From NCBI GenBank assembly GCA_017517815.1, contig JAFWYA010000076.1:1-64000 (forward strand): 64,000 bases of DNA, in the 5' to 3' direction. This document shows positions 9,463 to 17,370 of the stretch, piece by piece (position 1 is the stretch's first letter; each line of letters begins with the position of its first letter). The notes under the pieces were generated by a model that saw only the letters and a program-made list of their open reading frames with translations, searched no databases and was not told where the DNA came from. A program made the position numbers and the translations under genes. This stretch comes from Clostridia bacterium (lineage in GTDB: Bacteria; Bacillota_A; Clostridia; Christensenellales; Aristaeellaceae).

Positions 9463-9482
9463 TAGTTAGAGATGACTAACTA
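9463..9482 (-). promoter_or_regulatory. Operator 2 of the DUF3793 gene
   Basis: A perfect inverted repeat TAGTTAG-N6-CTAACTA lies just downstream of the -10 box, over the likely transcription start. The half-site recalls DtxR/IdeR-type sites, but the 6-bp gap differs from the classic DtxR box. Confidence 0.75.
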
Positions 9483-9489
9483 CGGATAT

Positions 9490-9518
9490 AATATACCATA
9501 CCCGGCAGATGATGTCAA
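9490..9518 (-). promoter_or_regulatory. Promoter of the DUF3793 gene
   Basis: The minus strand carries TTGACA (9513-9518), a 17-bp spacer and TATATT (9490-9495), directly upstream of operator 2. Confidence 0.8.
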
Positions 9519-9531
9519 TCCCTGCGCAAAG

Positions 9532-9560
9532 AAAAAAGCCAGGCTGGGTGCCAGCTGGCT
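9532..9560 (-). terminator. Terminator of the XRE regulator gene
   Basis: The minus strand shows a stem AGCCAG/CTGGCT followed by a T run of six. Confidence 0.7.
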
Positions 9561-9581
9561 CGGATAAACAGGCATAAGAGT

Positions 9582-10055
9582 TCATGCATCCGTTCTAAAC
9601 ATGTTCATGTAAAAAACATAGGCCGCGGCACATTCTTCTATGGGCAGCTGCGTTTCTTTTGCCAAATAATCAACCGCTTCGTCTTTCGTACCAAACTGCT
9701 GCAGCAGGGTTGTAACCTCTGCCATTCTGCTTAACGCATGGTCAAATTCTGAAAAGGTTATGTTTTTATCGCCTGATTGATACAGCCTGTATTTGAGCAT
9801 TTGCAGCAGATTGGCGTCAGCGATTTTCTGATAATCTGCTTTAGCAATTTTCTGCCCCGCGAACAACTCGTTGATGGTGATTTCCAGGATATTGCACAGC
9901 GGCTCATACAGGGAGGCGTCTGGCAGACAAATGCCGTTTTCCCATTTTGATATGGATTTGTTGGTGGTATTCAGCATTTCGGCCAGCTGATTTTGCGTCA
10001 GGTTTTTGCTTTTGCGGCGCTCTGCAATGAATTTTCCGATTTTAATCTGGTTCAT
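9582..10055 (-). CDS. XRE family transcriptional regulator
   Basis: The 157-residue product has a Cro/CI-type helix-turn-helix at residues 5-60 (IAERRKSKNLTQNQLAEML, then TTNKSISKWENG) and a helical C-terminal part of unknown fold, ending with an acidic segment that may bind a ligand or form dimers. AGGAGGG lies before the ATG. A wide inverted repeat ACTTTTG-N13-CAAAAGT upstream suggests autoregulation. Its target genes are unknown. Confidence 0.88.
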   Translation of the reverse strand: MNQIKIGKFIAERRKSKNLTQNQLAEMLNTTNKSISKWENGICLPDASLYEPLCNILEITINELFAGQKIAKADYQKIADANLLQMLKYRLYQSGDKNITFSEFDHALSRMAEVTTLLQQFGTKDEAVDYLAKETQLPIEECAAAYVFYMNMFRTDA

Positions 10056-10090
10056 TTAATCCCTCCTTTCTGCATGATTATATCATTGCA

Positions 10091-10117
10091 ACTTTTGTTC
10101 TCACACCCATCAAAAGT
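10091..10117 (-). promoter_or_regulatory. Candidate autoregulatory operator
   Basis: The inverted repeat ACTTTTG-N13-CAAAAGT lies just upstream of a TATAAT box for the XRE gene. The -35 element is weak, which would fit a regulated promoter. Confidence 0.45.
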
Positions 10118-10127
10118 AGAATGCAAA

Positions 10128-10160
10128 ATAAAAAGACCGCTGGGAAACCAGCGGTCTTTA
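10128..10160 (-). terminator. Intrinsic terminator
   Basis: A stem AAAGACCGCTGG/CCAGCGGTCTTT is followed on the minus strand by further T residues. It closes the gene at 10170 and may act in both directions. Confidence 0.85.
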
Positions 10161-10169
10161 TGTGTTTGA

Positions 10170-10859
10170 TTACTTGGTGATGTTGGTGATATGGGTGTTG
10201 ATGCCGTTGTACCAGTAAACAAAGCCTTCTACGTTCACAACGTCGCCCACGTTCAGGGTGGCAACAGTCTTGTAAACTTCGGTTTCGGGATCGGTCAGGT
10301 AGCGCTCTACACAGAAGTCATAGGAAGCGCCGTTCAGGCCGAAGGTCAGGTAGATGTCATCGCCGGGCTCGCCGTTCTTGTACTCGATCTTTTCCACGGT
10401 CAGGCCGGTGAAGAGAGCCTTCTGGTTCTGGAAATTGATCAGCTCTTCGGTGCCCAGGTAAGCGGTCAGATCCTTGGCTTCGGCAATGTAGTTGCCTTCC
10501 AGGATTTCGAAGGTGGAGCCGGAATCGACTTCCACTTCGCCAGCCCACTCGGTCTTGTAGCCGGTAACCTTGATCTTGGTGCCGGGAACGAGCTTGGCAG
10601 CGTCTTCTTCGGAGCAGGTCATTTCATACAGGAAGTAGCCGCCTTCCATATCCTGAGCGTAAACGGTGATCTTGTTGTCCCACCAGGACTGGGTGGCCTG
10701 AACGTAGGCTTCGATAACAACTTCGGCCTGCAGTTCGGCAGCGGCGTATTCGGCATAGGTCATAACGCCTTCGCCCTTGGCTTCGGGAGCGGTGGTTTCG
10801 GCCATGGCGCAGGAGAAGGCCATGCACAGGAGAAGCAGAGCAGCCAGGAACTTTTTCAT
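10170..10859 (-). CDS. Secreted protein, function unknown (OB-fold-like)
   Basis: The 229-residue product starts with a clear signal peptide (MKKFLAALLLLCMAFSCAMA) and has no lipobox at the cleavage site. The mature part seems to hold two similar beta-rich halves (about 40-125 and 135-229), each with a LVPGTKIKVTGY- or LNVGDVVNVEGFVYW-type motif, as seen in extracytoplasmic OB-fold domains. That is an inference from pattern. The start is set by the signal peptide and AGGAGG. A good promoter precedes it (TTGATT-17-TATAAT). Confidence 0.78.
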   Translation of the reverse strand: MKKFLAALLLLCMAFSCAMAETTAPEAKGEGVMTYAEYAAAELQAEVVIEAYVQATQSWWDNKITVYAQDMEGGYFLYEMTCSEEDAAKLVPGTKIKVTGYKTEWAGEVEVDSGSTFEILEGNYIAEAKDLTAYLGTEELINFQNQKALFTGLTVEKIEYKNGEPGDDIYLTFGLNGASYDFCVERYLTDPETEVYKTVATLNVGDVVNVEGFVYWYNGINTHITNITK

Positions 10860-10901
10860 GTTTGTTTTCCTCCTAAAATTGAGTTTCAGGGTACGTTCTT
10901 T

Positions 10902-10930
10902 ATTATACATACAAAAGCGAAAGAAATCAA
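10902..10930 (-). promoter_or_regulatory. Promoter of the secreted OB-like protein gene
   Basis: The minus strand carries TTGATT (10925-10930), a 17-bp spacer and TATAAT (10902-10907). Confidence 0.7.
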
Positions 10931-10942
10931 TGCACTTATGGA

Positions 10943-12541
10943 TTATTTACTTTTTTTCGCTTTTTTAACAGCGCTGACGGAAACGTACAGGATGATCATC
11001 AGCCAGGTGGCGGCAAGCGCGGTTAAGAGGGTGACGGCTGTAGCGGGCAGCGGGCCCAGATCCGCCTTGCCGGTGGAGGTAACGCTGATCTGATCCAGGC
11101 GGTAGAGCGACGTTGCGTTCGAATACAGCTTTTCGATGAACTCGTCGTTGATTTCCTTTTTGCGGATGGTGCCCTTGGTTACTTCTTCAATCAGGCTGCC
11201 GGCAGCGTCGCGCAGCGAGGCCGAGCCGTTAAAGACGGGGGTGACGAAGGTATTCTGCGTATTTTCGATCAACAGCTTGGCGGCGTTGATCTTTACATCG
11301 TAGTAATACTGGTCGTCTTCGCCCGCGCGGGAGAGATAATCCTGGTATGCAGCGGTATTCTGCGCCTTGGATGTAACCGGGATGTAACCTTCTGTGGTGG
11401 AGTAAGCAAGCTGCACTTCATCGGTGAGCAGGTACTGCATGAACAGCCACGAGGCCAGCACCTCCTGCGGATCCTCCTTGTTGAAGATGCACATGGAGGG
11501 GCCCTGGGAGATCATCTGCGGATGCGCAGGATCAAACTGCGGCACGGCCATGACGACCGTTTCAAAGTCCACCAGCGCTTCCTCAGCAATGTCGATCAGC
11601 GGGGCCTTGGAACCCATCCAGGTGGCGCCGGCGGTGGAGTCCACCGCAAAGATGCACTGGCCGGCGTTGAGGAAGTTGGCCGGATAACTGGAAACCTTGA
11701 AGGTGGAGAAAGCGCGGGATTTGGCGTGCCTGGCAATCTCCATCAGCAGCGATTTGGTGGTGTCGTTAAAGAGCAGGATGTCGCCCTTGTCCGTCGAATA
11801 GCCGGAATCCAGCTGGCGGATCATCTGGATCATCATGTTGTCGGTGGACTTATAAATGAAGGGGATCATCACCTTCTGGCCGTTGAGGAGGAAATTGCCG
11901 TCCTCATCCTTGGCCATGGCGGCTTCGGAAACCTCCCATACAAAATCCCACGTCAGCGTTTCGGGAAGCGTGTAGTCCAGCTTTTCCACAAAGGTTTTGT
12001 TCACATAGCAGGCTTCGGTGGAGCGCATGTAGGGAAGGGCGTACTGAATGCCGCCGACCAGGCCTTCTGCCAGGAACTGCGGCACGATCTCATCCTTGGT
12101 GGGCGCGTCAAAGCGCACCTCACTGCCGCCAAGGCCGTATTTTTCGTGCGTGAGCAGCTCGTCCAGCGGCACAATGCAGTTGTCGCTGGTCAGATAGGTG
12201 GCGATGTGGTCAGGATAGGTGATGCACACGTTGGGCGTGGTGCCGGTAGCAATGTTGGTGATGATATCCTTGTAAATATCCGCGTAATTGGTAAAGGGGC
12301 GGATGGTCACATGGATGTTGGGATAATACTGCTGGAAGTCAGCCGCAGCCTTTTTATATACCTCCACCTGCGTGATATTGCTTTCGTTCTTCTGCCAGAA
12401 AACGATATTGTATTCGCGCGAGGCGTCAAAGGTATCCGGAATGGCAAAGGCAGTCGATTCCTTGGCGCCGTGGCAGCCCGAGAGCAGCAGCGCGCAGGTG
12501 ACAAGGCACAGCATCAGGGCAATCAGCTTGATTTTTCTCAT
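10943..12541 (-). CDS. Sugar ABC transporter substrate-binding lipoprotein with C-terminal membrane helix
   Basis: Family 1 extracellular solute-binding protein, probably delivering a carbohydrate to the two permeases encoded just upstream. The 532-residue product has a type II signal peptide with lipobox LLSGC and a typical body (YYPNIHVTIRPFTNYADIYKD, then DHIATYLTSDN). The last 45 residues add a hydrophobic helix (AVTLLTALAATWLMIILYVSVSAV) and a Lys-rich tail, giving a second membrane anchor that binding proteins usually lack. Its ATG overlaps the upstream permease stop by 4 bases. No ATPase gene is present, so a shared MsmX-type ATPase is likely. Confidence 0.9.
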   Translation of the reverse strand: MRKIKLIALMLCLVTCALLLSGCHGAKESTAFAIPDTFDASREYNIVFWQKNESNITQVEVYKKAAADFQQYYPNIHVTIRPFTNYADIYKDIITNIATGTTPNVCITYPDHIATYLTSDNCIVPLDELLTHEKYGLGGSEVRFDAPTKDEIVPQFLAEGLVGGIQYALPYMRSTEACYVNKTFVEKLDYTLPETLTWDFVWEVSEAAMAKDEDGNFLLNGQKVMIPFIYKSTDNMMIQMIRQLDSGYSTDKGDILLFNDTTKSLLMEIARHAKSRAFSTFKVSSYPANFLNAGQCIFAVDSTAGATWMGSKAPLIDIAEEALVDFETVVMAVPQFDPAHPQMISQGPSMCIFNKEDPQEVLASWLFMQYLLTDEVQLAYSTTEGYIPVTSKAQNTAAYQDYLSRAGEDDQYYYDVKINAAKLLIENTQNTFVTPVFNGSASLRDAAGSLIEEVTKGTIRKKEINDEFIEKLYSNATSLYRLDQISVTSTGKADLGPLPATAVTLLTALAATWLMIILYVSVSAVKKAKKSK

Positions 12542-13413
12542 CCCTTGGTACCTCCTCTGGCGACGCCCGCCATGATTTTTTTGTGGAAGATCAGGAATAG
12601 CACAATCAGCGGCACGGAGATGGACACAACCGCCGCCATCATGGCCGGCACATTCTCACGGCCAAAGCCGCTTTCGCGGATGGTCTGGATGCCGTTGGAG
12701 ACAAGGAAGTAGCTTTCATCATCCGTAATCAGGCGCGGCCAGACGTAGGAGTTCCAGCATTCGATGATCTTGAGGATGACAATGGTGATGATCGTATGGC
12801 GGCATACGGGAATGAGCACCTTGAACAGATATTTCATGTCGCTGGTGTTATCCACCTTGGCCGCGTAGTACAATTCGTCCGGCACCTGCGCAAAGTTTTC
12901 CTTCAGCAGATAAATGTAGAATACCGAGGTGATCGAGGGCAGGATCAGGCCGGTAAAGGTATTGCGCAGATTCAGGTTGGTGATGGTCACATAGTTGGTG
13001 ATGATTACCAGCTCGTTGGGGATCATCATCAGCGCGAGGAAGAGTACAAACACGAGGTTCTTGCCTTTGAACTCAAGGCGCGCAAAGGCAAAGGCGGCCA
13101 GCACCGTGACGATGACCATCACAAAGGTAGTGACGACGGTGTAGATCAGCGTATTGGCAAAATACTTGCCCAGCGCCACGGTGGTGAAAGCGTATTTGTA
13201 GTTTTCCAGCGTGGGCGCGAGGGTATAGAGCTTGGGCACATATTCAGCGTTATAGGTGCTGTAGCTTTTCACGCTCGTGAGCAGCATCCAGTAGAAGGGG
13301 AAGAGCACCATCAGCGCCCAGAAGACCAGCAGCGCGTAGATCACGCCCTGCGATACGCGGTGGCGGATGCGTGCGCGGCGCTCGATTTTTTCAAAGTCAA
13401 TTTGCTTTGCCAT
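12538..13413 (-). CDS. Carbohydrate ABC transporter permease (MalG type)
   Basis: The 291-residue inner-membrane permease has about six hydrophobic helices and an EAA-like loop (YYAAKVDNTSDMKYLFKVLIPVC) for ATPase contact. It ends in ATGA overlap with the binding-protein gene and begins 12 bases after the MalF-type partner. The gene order F-G-binding protein, with no ATPase, is typical of clostridial CUT1 systems. The substrate cannot be read from the sequence. Confidence 0.93.
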   Translation of the reverse strand: MAKQIDFEKIERRARIRHRVSQGVIYALLVFWALMVLFPFYWMLLTSVKSYSTYNAEYVPKLYTLAPTLENYKYAFTTVALGKYFANTLIYTVVTTFVMVIVTVLAAFAFARLEFKGKNLVFVLFLALMMIPNELVIITNYVTITNLNLRNTFTGLILPSITSVFYIYLLKENFAQVPDELYYAAKVDNTSDMKYLFKVLIPVCRHTIITIVILKIIECWNSYVWPRLITDDESYFLVSNGIQTIRESGFGRENVPAMMAAVVSISVPLIVLFLIFHKKIMAGVARGGTKG

Positions 13414-13425
13414 GCTGCCGCCTCC

Positions 13426-14319
13426 TTAATAATGCACGTGCTTTTTGCTGATAAGCAAATTGATGCACGTGATGGTCAGAACGATCGCAAACAGCAGGAT
13501 GGCTGCTGCCGAGGCATAGCTGGGATAGCCGCCGCTGTTGCCGTAGAGCATGTCATATACATAGCCGACGATGGTGTTCATTTCCGCTGCGTTCAGATCC
13601 GTGCCAAACAGCGCTACGGAATCGCTGTAGGCCTTGAACGCGCCGATAAAGCCAGTGATGATCAGATAGAACAGCGAGGGGGAGATCATCGGCAGCGTGA
13701 TGCGCAGGAACATGCGGTTTTTACGCGTGCCGTCCACGCGCGCGGCCTGATAGTACTGCTCGCCCACCGACGCCAGCGCGCTGGTGAGAATGAGAATCTT
13801 AAACGGCAGCACCACCCACACGGTGTAGAAGCACAGCACGAACATCTTTGCCCAGTAGGGACCGTCGATAAAGTCGATGCTCTCGCCGCCGAACCACTGG
13901 AGCAGCAGATTAACAAGGCCGTCAGAGTAGGGCGTTTTCTTAAACAGAATCATGAAAACAAGGCCTACCGCCAGGGTGTTGGTGACATAGGGCAGGAAAT
14001 ACACCGTCTGGAAAACATTGCGCAGGGGCTTGATGGCGTTCAGTCCCAGCGAAATCAGAAGCGCAAGCCCTGTCGACAGCGGCACGGTGATAATTACCAG
14101 AATGAAGGTGTTCTTCACCGCCTGCAAAAAATACGGATCGTGCAGCACATAGGAATAATTGTACAGACCCGTGCCAAAGTACGTTTGCGAGGCCGAATTA
14201 TAGCCCTCCTCAAACGAATAAATAAATACGTCGATCAGCGGATACACCAGGAAAAATCCCAGAAACAGGATGGCGGGCAACAGGTACAGCCAGCCCTTGA
14301 GATTGTTTTTTTCCATCAT
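13426..14319 (-). CDS. Carbohydrate ABC transporter permease (MalF type)
   Basis: The 297-residue permease begins with a short Lys-rich cytoplasmic part and a first helix (GWLYLLPAILFLGFFLVYPLIDVFIYSF in two overlapping stretches), with an EAA-like loop YYQAARVDGTRKNRMFLRITLPM. It is the first gene of the operon, behind a consensus promoter. The ATG at 14316 is an equal alternative start; GGGGGAA lies upstream of both. Confidence 0.93.
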   Translation of the reverse strand: MMEKNNLKGWLYLLPAILFLGFFLVYPLIDVFIYSFEEGYNSASQTYFGTGLYNYSYVLHDPYFLQAVKNTFILVIITVPLSTGLALLISLGLNAIKPLRNVFQTVYFLPYVTNTLAVGLVFMILFKKTPYSDGLVNLLLQWFGGESIDFIDGPYWAKMFVLCFYTVWVVLPFKILILTSALASVGEQYYQAARVDGTRKNRMFLRITLPMISPSLFYLIITGFIGAFKAYSDSVALFGTDLNAAEMNTIVGYVYDMLYGNSGGYPSYASAAAILLFAIVLTITCINLLISKKHVHY

Positions 14320-14358
14320 GGTACGATTCCCCCTTTGCGGGCATATTCATCCAGTTAA

Positions 14359-14387
14359 ATTTTAGCGCAAGTGAAGGGGGAAGTCAA
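14359..14387 (-). promoter_or_regulatory. Promoter of the sugar ABC operon
   Basis: The minus strand carries TTGACT (14382-14387), a 17-bp spacer and TAAAAT (14359-14364). The large repeat cassette begins only about 20 bp further upstream. Confidence 0.8.
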
Positions 14388-14404
14388 GGCGGCGGAGGAG
14401 GGGG

Positions 14405-14966
14405 GACGTTACTTTCTTTGAGCCAAAGAAAGTAACAAAGAAACCAGTCGTGGCGATTGCTGGATGCTGGTTAGTCGCGGCAGTTGATTGAAACAGGGGA
14501 CAACGCTGACGGATGCGAGCAAGCTCGCCCCGATCATCGTGATCCCCTGTTTCAGTTTGCTTCGCAAACCCGAACGGCTTTGCCGTTCGGACTGCCGCTG
14601 TGTACATTTGTGCGTTTGGCTGTCGCCGTTTTTTCTGCGGAAAAAACGAGCGGGTTTCGCGCTGCGGCGCGGGAGGAGGGAACGCCAGCTGCGGCTGGTT
14701 ACACCTCATCCGCTCGTTTCGCCGAAGCGAAACGACACTCCCCGCAGGCGCAACCACATAAGTAGTGGGCAGGCCGATGGCGTAGCCATCGCGCCCGTGA
14801 AACGGGCAAGAAAAAGAGCGTGTAAATCACCGGGGCGAGCTTGCTCGCAGCCGTGATTTCACGCTCCTTTTTCGTATAGCCTGCCCAAACAAGTCAACCA
14901 AAAGACTGGTTTTCGGGTGGGTTTTAGGGAGGGGATTTTGCCTTCAAAAGCCGCCTCCCTAACGTC
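14405..14966 (-). repeat. Hairpin repeat cassette, copy 1 (3' of the mazF-like gene)
   Basis: Non-coding block of about 560 bp packed with inverted repeats. Read from the mazF-like gene it holds: a terminal hairpin (14924-14962, TTAGGGAGG/CCTCCCTAA); a conserved linear block (14873-14917); a long A-tract/stem/T-tract hairpin (14810-14873) capped by GCGAGCTTGCTCGC; GCCCGT-gaa-ACGGGC (14793-14807); GATGGC-gta-GCCATC (14776-14790); CGTTTCG/CGAAACG; a GC-rich conserved part; CGTTTTTT/AAAAAACG (14627-14648); CGAACGGC-ttt-GCCGTTCG (14571-14589); GTTTGC/GCAAAC; a second capped hairpin (14490-14553); and GTTACTTTCTTTG-agc-CAAAGAAAGTAAC (14408-14436). Copy 2 repeats this order. Short reading frames here are shadows. 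Confidence 0.85.
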
Positions 14967-14976
14967 CCCTTCTATA

Positions 14977-15327
14977 TCAAAACCCCTTTCCCGTGCCCAG
15001 CGCAGCCGCAAGCGCCGCATCCACCCGCCTGAGCGTGTCGGACGTAAGCGTCCCCAAATACCGGCTCAGACGGGTCTTTTCGAGCGTGCGCAATTGCTCG
15101 CATAAAATCTGCGAGGGGTATCGCAGCCCACCTTCGGGCGGCAACACCTCCACATGCGTCTTTTGCGAGCGCTTTTTTGGCTGCGAAGTGAGCGGAGCCA
15201 CAATCACAGTAGGGCTGGAAAGATTGCCCAGGTCATTTTGCACAATGACTACAGGCCGCACGCCGCCCTGCTCTGAGCCCTGCACGGGATCGAGATTGGC
15301 GCGGTAAACATCGCCGCGTTTCATCAT
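14977..15327 (-). CDS. mazF: MazF/PemK family endoribonuclease toxin, no antitoxin beside it
   Basis: The 116-residue product has the family pattern: MKRGDVYRANLDPVQGSEQGGVRPVVIVQND, split here by no gap, then SPTVIVAPLTS and an HVEV strand, and QILCEQLRTLEKTRL. MazF enzymes cut single-stranded mRNA at short motifs. No antitoxin frame precedes it within the 185 bp up to htpG, so it may be a housekeeping EndoA-like enzyme with a distant antitoxin, or an orphan. ATG at 15324 is an equal start. The repeat cassette starts about 10 bases after its stop. Confidence 0.88.
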   Translation of the reverse strand: MMKRGDVYRANLDPVQGSEQGGVRPVVIVQNDLGNLSSPTVIVAPLTSQPKKRSQKTHVEVLPPEGGLRYPSQILCEQLRTLEKTRLSRYLGTLTSDTLRRVDAALAAALGTGKGF

Positions 15328-15461
15328 TTCTCACATCCCGCTGGCGGCAGCGCGGAATGTCTGCCGCCGACTGCCGCGGAGGAGAAAATCCCTCCACGCT
15401 TTCATGCTATGCTGCGATTGGCGGAAAGTGCGCAAAAAGTTTATATTCCCTTTACAAATTG

Positions 15462-15470
15462 TGGTATAAT
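15462..15470 (+). promoter_or_regulatory. Extended -10 promoter of htpG
   Basis: TG-G-TATAAT lies 42 bp before the start codon. The -35 region is poor. I saw no CIRCE-type heat-shock operator next to it. Confidence 0.55.
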
Positions 15471-15512
15471 AAACACTGGCTGAAGGGCCTATGATTCCAG
15501 GAGGTAAACGAC

Positions 15513-17363
15513 ATGTCTGAAATGAAAAAAGGCAATATTTCCATTCATGCGCAAAACATTATGCCGGTGATCAAGCGCTGGCTGTATTCCGATAAGGATA
15601 TTTTCATCCGTGAGCTGGCGGCCAACGGCTGCGACGCTGTGACCAAGTACCGCATGCTCAAGGGCGATGACGAAAGCCTGCGCGTTGTGATCGAAGTGGA
15701 TAAGAGCGCGGGCACGCTCTCTTTTATTGACAACGGCATCGGCATGACGGCGGAAGAAGTGGAAAAGTATATCAACCAGGTTGCCTTCTCCTCGGCCGAG
15801 GAATTTCTCAAGAAATATCAGGGCGAGGCCGAGGGCGGCATCATCGGCCACTTTGGTCTGGGCTTCTATTCTGCCTTTATGCCTTCCTCTAAGGTTGTCA
15901 TTGAAACGCTTTCCTGGCAGGAGGGCGCGTCTCCCGTGCGCTGGGAGAGCGAGGACGGCATGGCCTACGAAATGAGCGCGGGCAGCCGCACCGAGCGCGG
16001 CACGACCATCACGCTTTACATCGCCGAGGAAGAAAAGGAATTCCTCGAGGCCAATCGCGTGCATGAGGTGCTGGATCGCTACTGCGGCTACATGGCGGTG
16101 CCGATCTATCTGAAGGATCTGGACGACGAGCGCGTGAAGGCCGAAGAAAAGAAGGAAGACGCAGCGGAGGAAACTGCGCCCCAGCCCATCAACGATACGC
16201 ATCCGCTGTGGCTGAAAAATCCCCGCGAGTGCACCGAGGAAGAGTATAAGCAGAACTATTACAAGCTGTTCAATACCTATGAGGATCCGCTGTTCTGGAT
16301 TCACCTGAACGTGGATTACCCCTTCAACCTCAAGGGTATTCTCTATTTCCCGCGCATCCGCAAGGACTTCGGCGGCCAGGAGGGACAGATTAAATTGTTC
16401 AACCGCCAGGTGTTCGTGGCGGACAACATCAAGGAAATCATCCCCGAATTTTTGCTGCTGCTGCGCGGCGTGCTGGATTGCCCCGATCTGCCGCTGAACG
16501 TCAGCCGCTCCTTCCTGCAGAATGACGGCTATGTGAAGAAGCTGTCTGCGCACATCACCAAGAAGGTGGCCGATAAGCTGAACGGCCTGATGAATACGGA
16601 GCGCGAAACCTACCAGACCTACTGGGATGACATTCATCCCTTTGTCAAGTATGGCTGCCTGCGCGATCCCAAATTCTACGATGCAGTGAAGGGCAGCTTG
16701 CTGCTCAAGACCACGGTGGGCGAATATCTGACGCCCGAGGAATACCGTGCGCGCAACGAGGGCAAGGTGGAAAAGAAGATTTACTACACCACCGATGCGG
16801 CGCGTCAGGCGGCCTCGGTCAATCTCTATACGGCCAAGGAAATCGACGTGGCGGTGCTCGATTCCGTCATCGACGTGAGCTTTATGCAGATGCTCGAGCA
16901 AAAGGGCCAGCCGGAGGGCGTGATCTTCGCGCGCGTGGATGCGGACGTGGAGGGCCTGATTGATCAGGCGGCAGACGGCGAAGCACTGGATCAGCCTGCA
17001 CTGGAAAAGCTTTTCCGCGAGGCGCTGGACAATGAAGACGCAACTGTCAAGGTAAGCGCGCTTTCTGATAAAGAGCTGCCGCTGATGCTGCTTGAAAACG
17101 AGCAGCTGCGCCGCTATCGCGAGATGGCTGCGCTCTACGGACAGGACTTCAAGCTGCCCGAACGGCCGGAAATCGTGGTGAACTCCGCCTGCGCTGCGGT
17201 GAAAACGCTGTGCGGCATGCAGGATCAGGATCTGCAAAAGCTCCTTGCCAAGCAGTATTACGATATTGCCCGCATGAGCGCGCGCCCGCTGGAAAACGAA
17301 GAGCTGACGGCGTTCATTCGCCAGAGCTACGAGATTGCCAAGCGGTTGGCGGAGAAGGCGTGA
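15513..17363 (+). CDS. htpG: Molecular chaperone HtpG (Hsp90 family)
   Basis: ATP-dependent chaperone of the cytoplasm. The 616-residue product has the N-terminal GHKL ATPase domain with RELAANGCDA in place of the usual ELISNASDA (the metal-linked Asn is kept), DNGIGMTAEEV, and GHFGLGFYSAF. The middle domain shows NVSRSFLQND. The C-terminal dimerisation part is present, so length is normal. AGGAGG precedes the ATG. The N-domain motif is more divergent than in most HtpG proteins. Downstream lies repeat cassette copy 2. Confidence 0.94.
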   Translation: MSEMKKGNISIHAQNIMPVIKRWLYSDKDIFIRELAANGCDAVTKYRMLKGDDESLRVVIEVDKSAGTLSFIDNGIGMTAEEVEKYINQVAFSSAEEFLKKYQGEAEGGIIGHFGLGFYSAFMPSSKVVIETLSWQEGASPVRWESEDGMAYEMSAGSRTERGTTITLYIAEEEKEFLEANRVHEVLDRYCGYMAVPIYLKDLDDERVKAEEKKEDAAEETAPQPINDTHPLWLKNPRECTEEEYKQNYYKLFNTYEDPLFWIHLNVDYPFNLKGILYFPRIRKDFGGQEGQIKLFNRQVFVADNIKEIIPEFLLLLRGVLDCPDLPLNVSRSFLQNDGYVKKLSAHITKKVADKLNGLMNTERETYQTYWDDIHPFVKYGCLRDPKFYDAVKGSLLLKTTVGEYLTPEEYRARNEGKVEKKIYYTTDAARQAASVNLYTAKEIDVAVLDSVIDVSFMQMLEQKGQPEGVIFARVDADVEGLIDQAADGEALDQPALEKLFREALDNEDATVKVSALSDKELPLMLLENEQLRRYREMAALYGQDFKLPERPEIVVNSACAAVKTLCGMQDQDLQKLLAKQYYDIARMSARPLENEELTAFIRQSYEIAKRLAEKA

Positions 17364-17370
17364 CAGTGAG

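Noticed and set aside
14484..14856. Small open frames inside the repeat cassettes, with similar translations in copies 1 and 2
   Set aside because: The similarity follows from the DNA repeat; changes conserve pairing rather than codons, and there are no ribosome sites.
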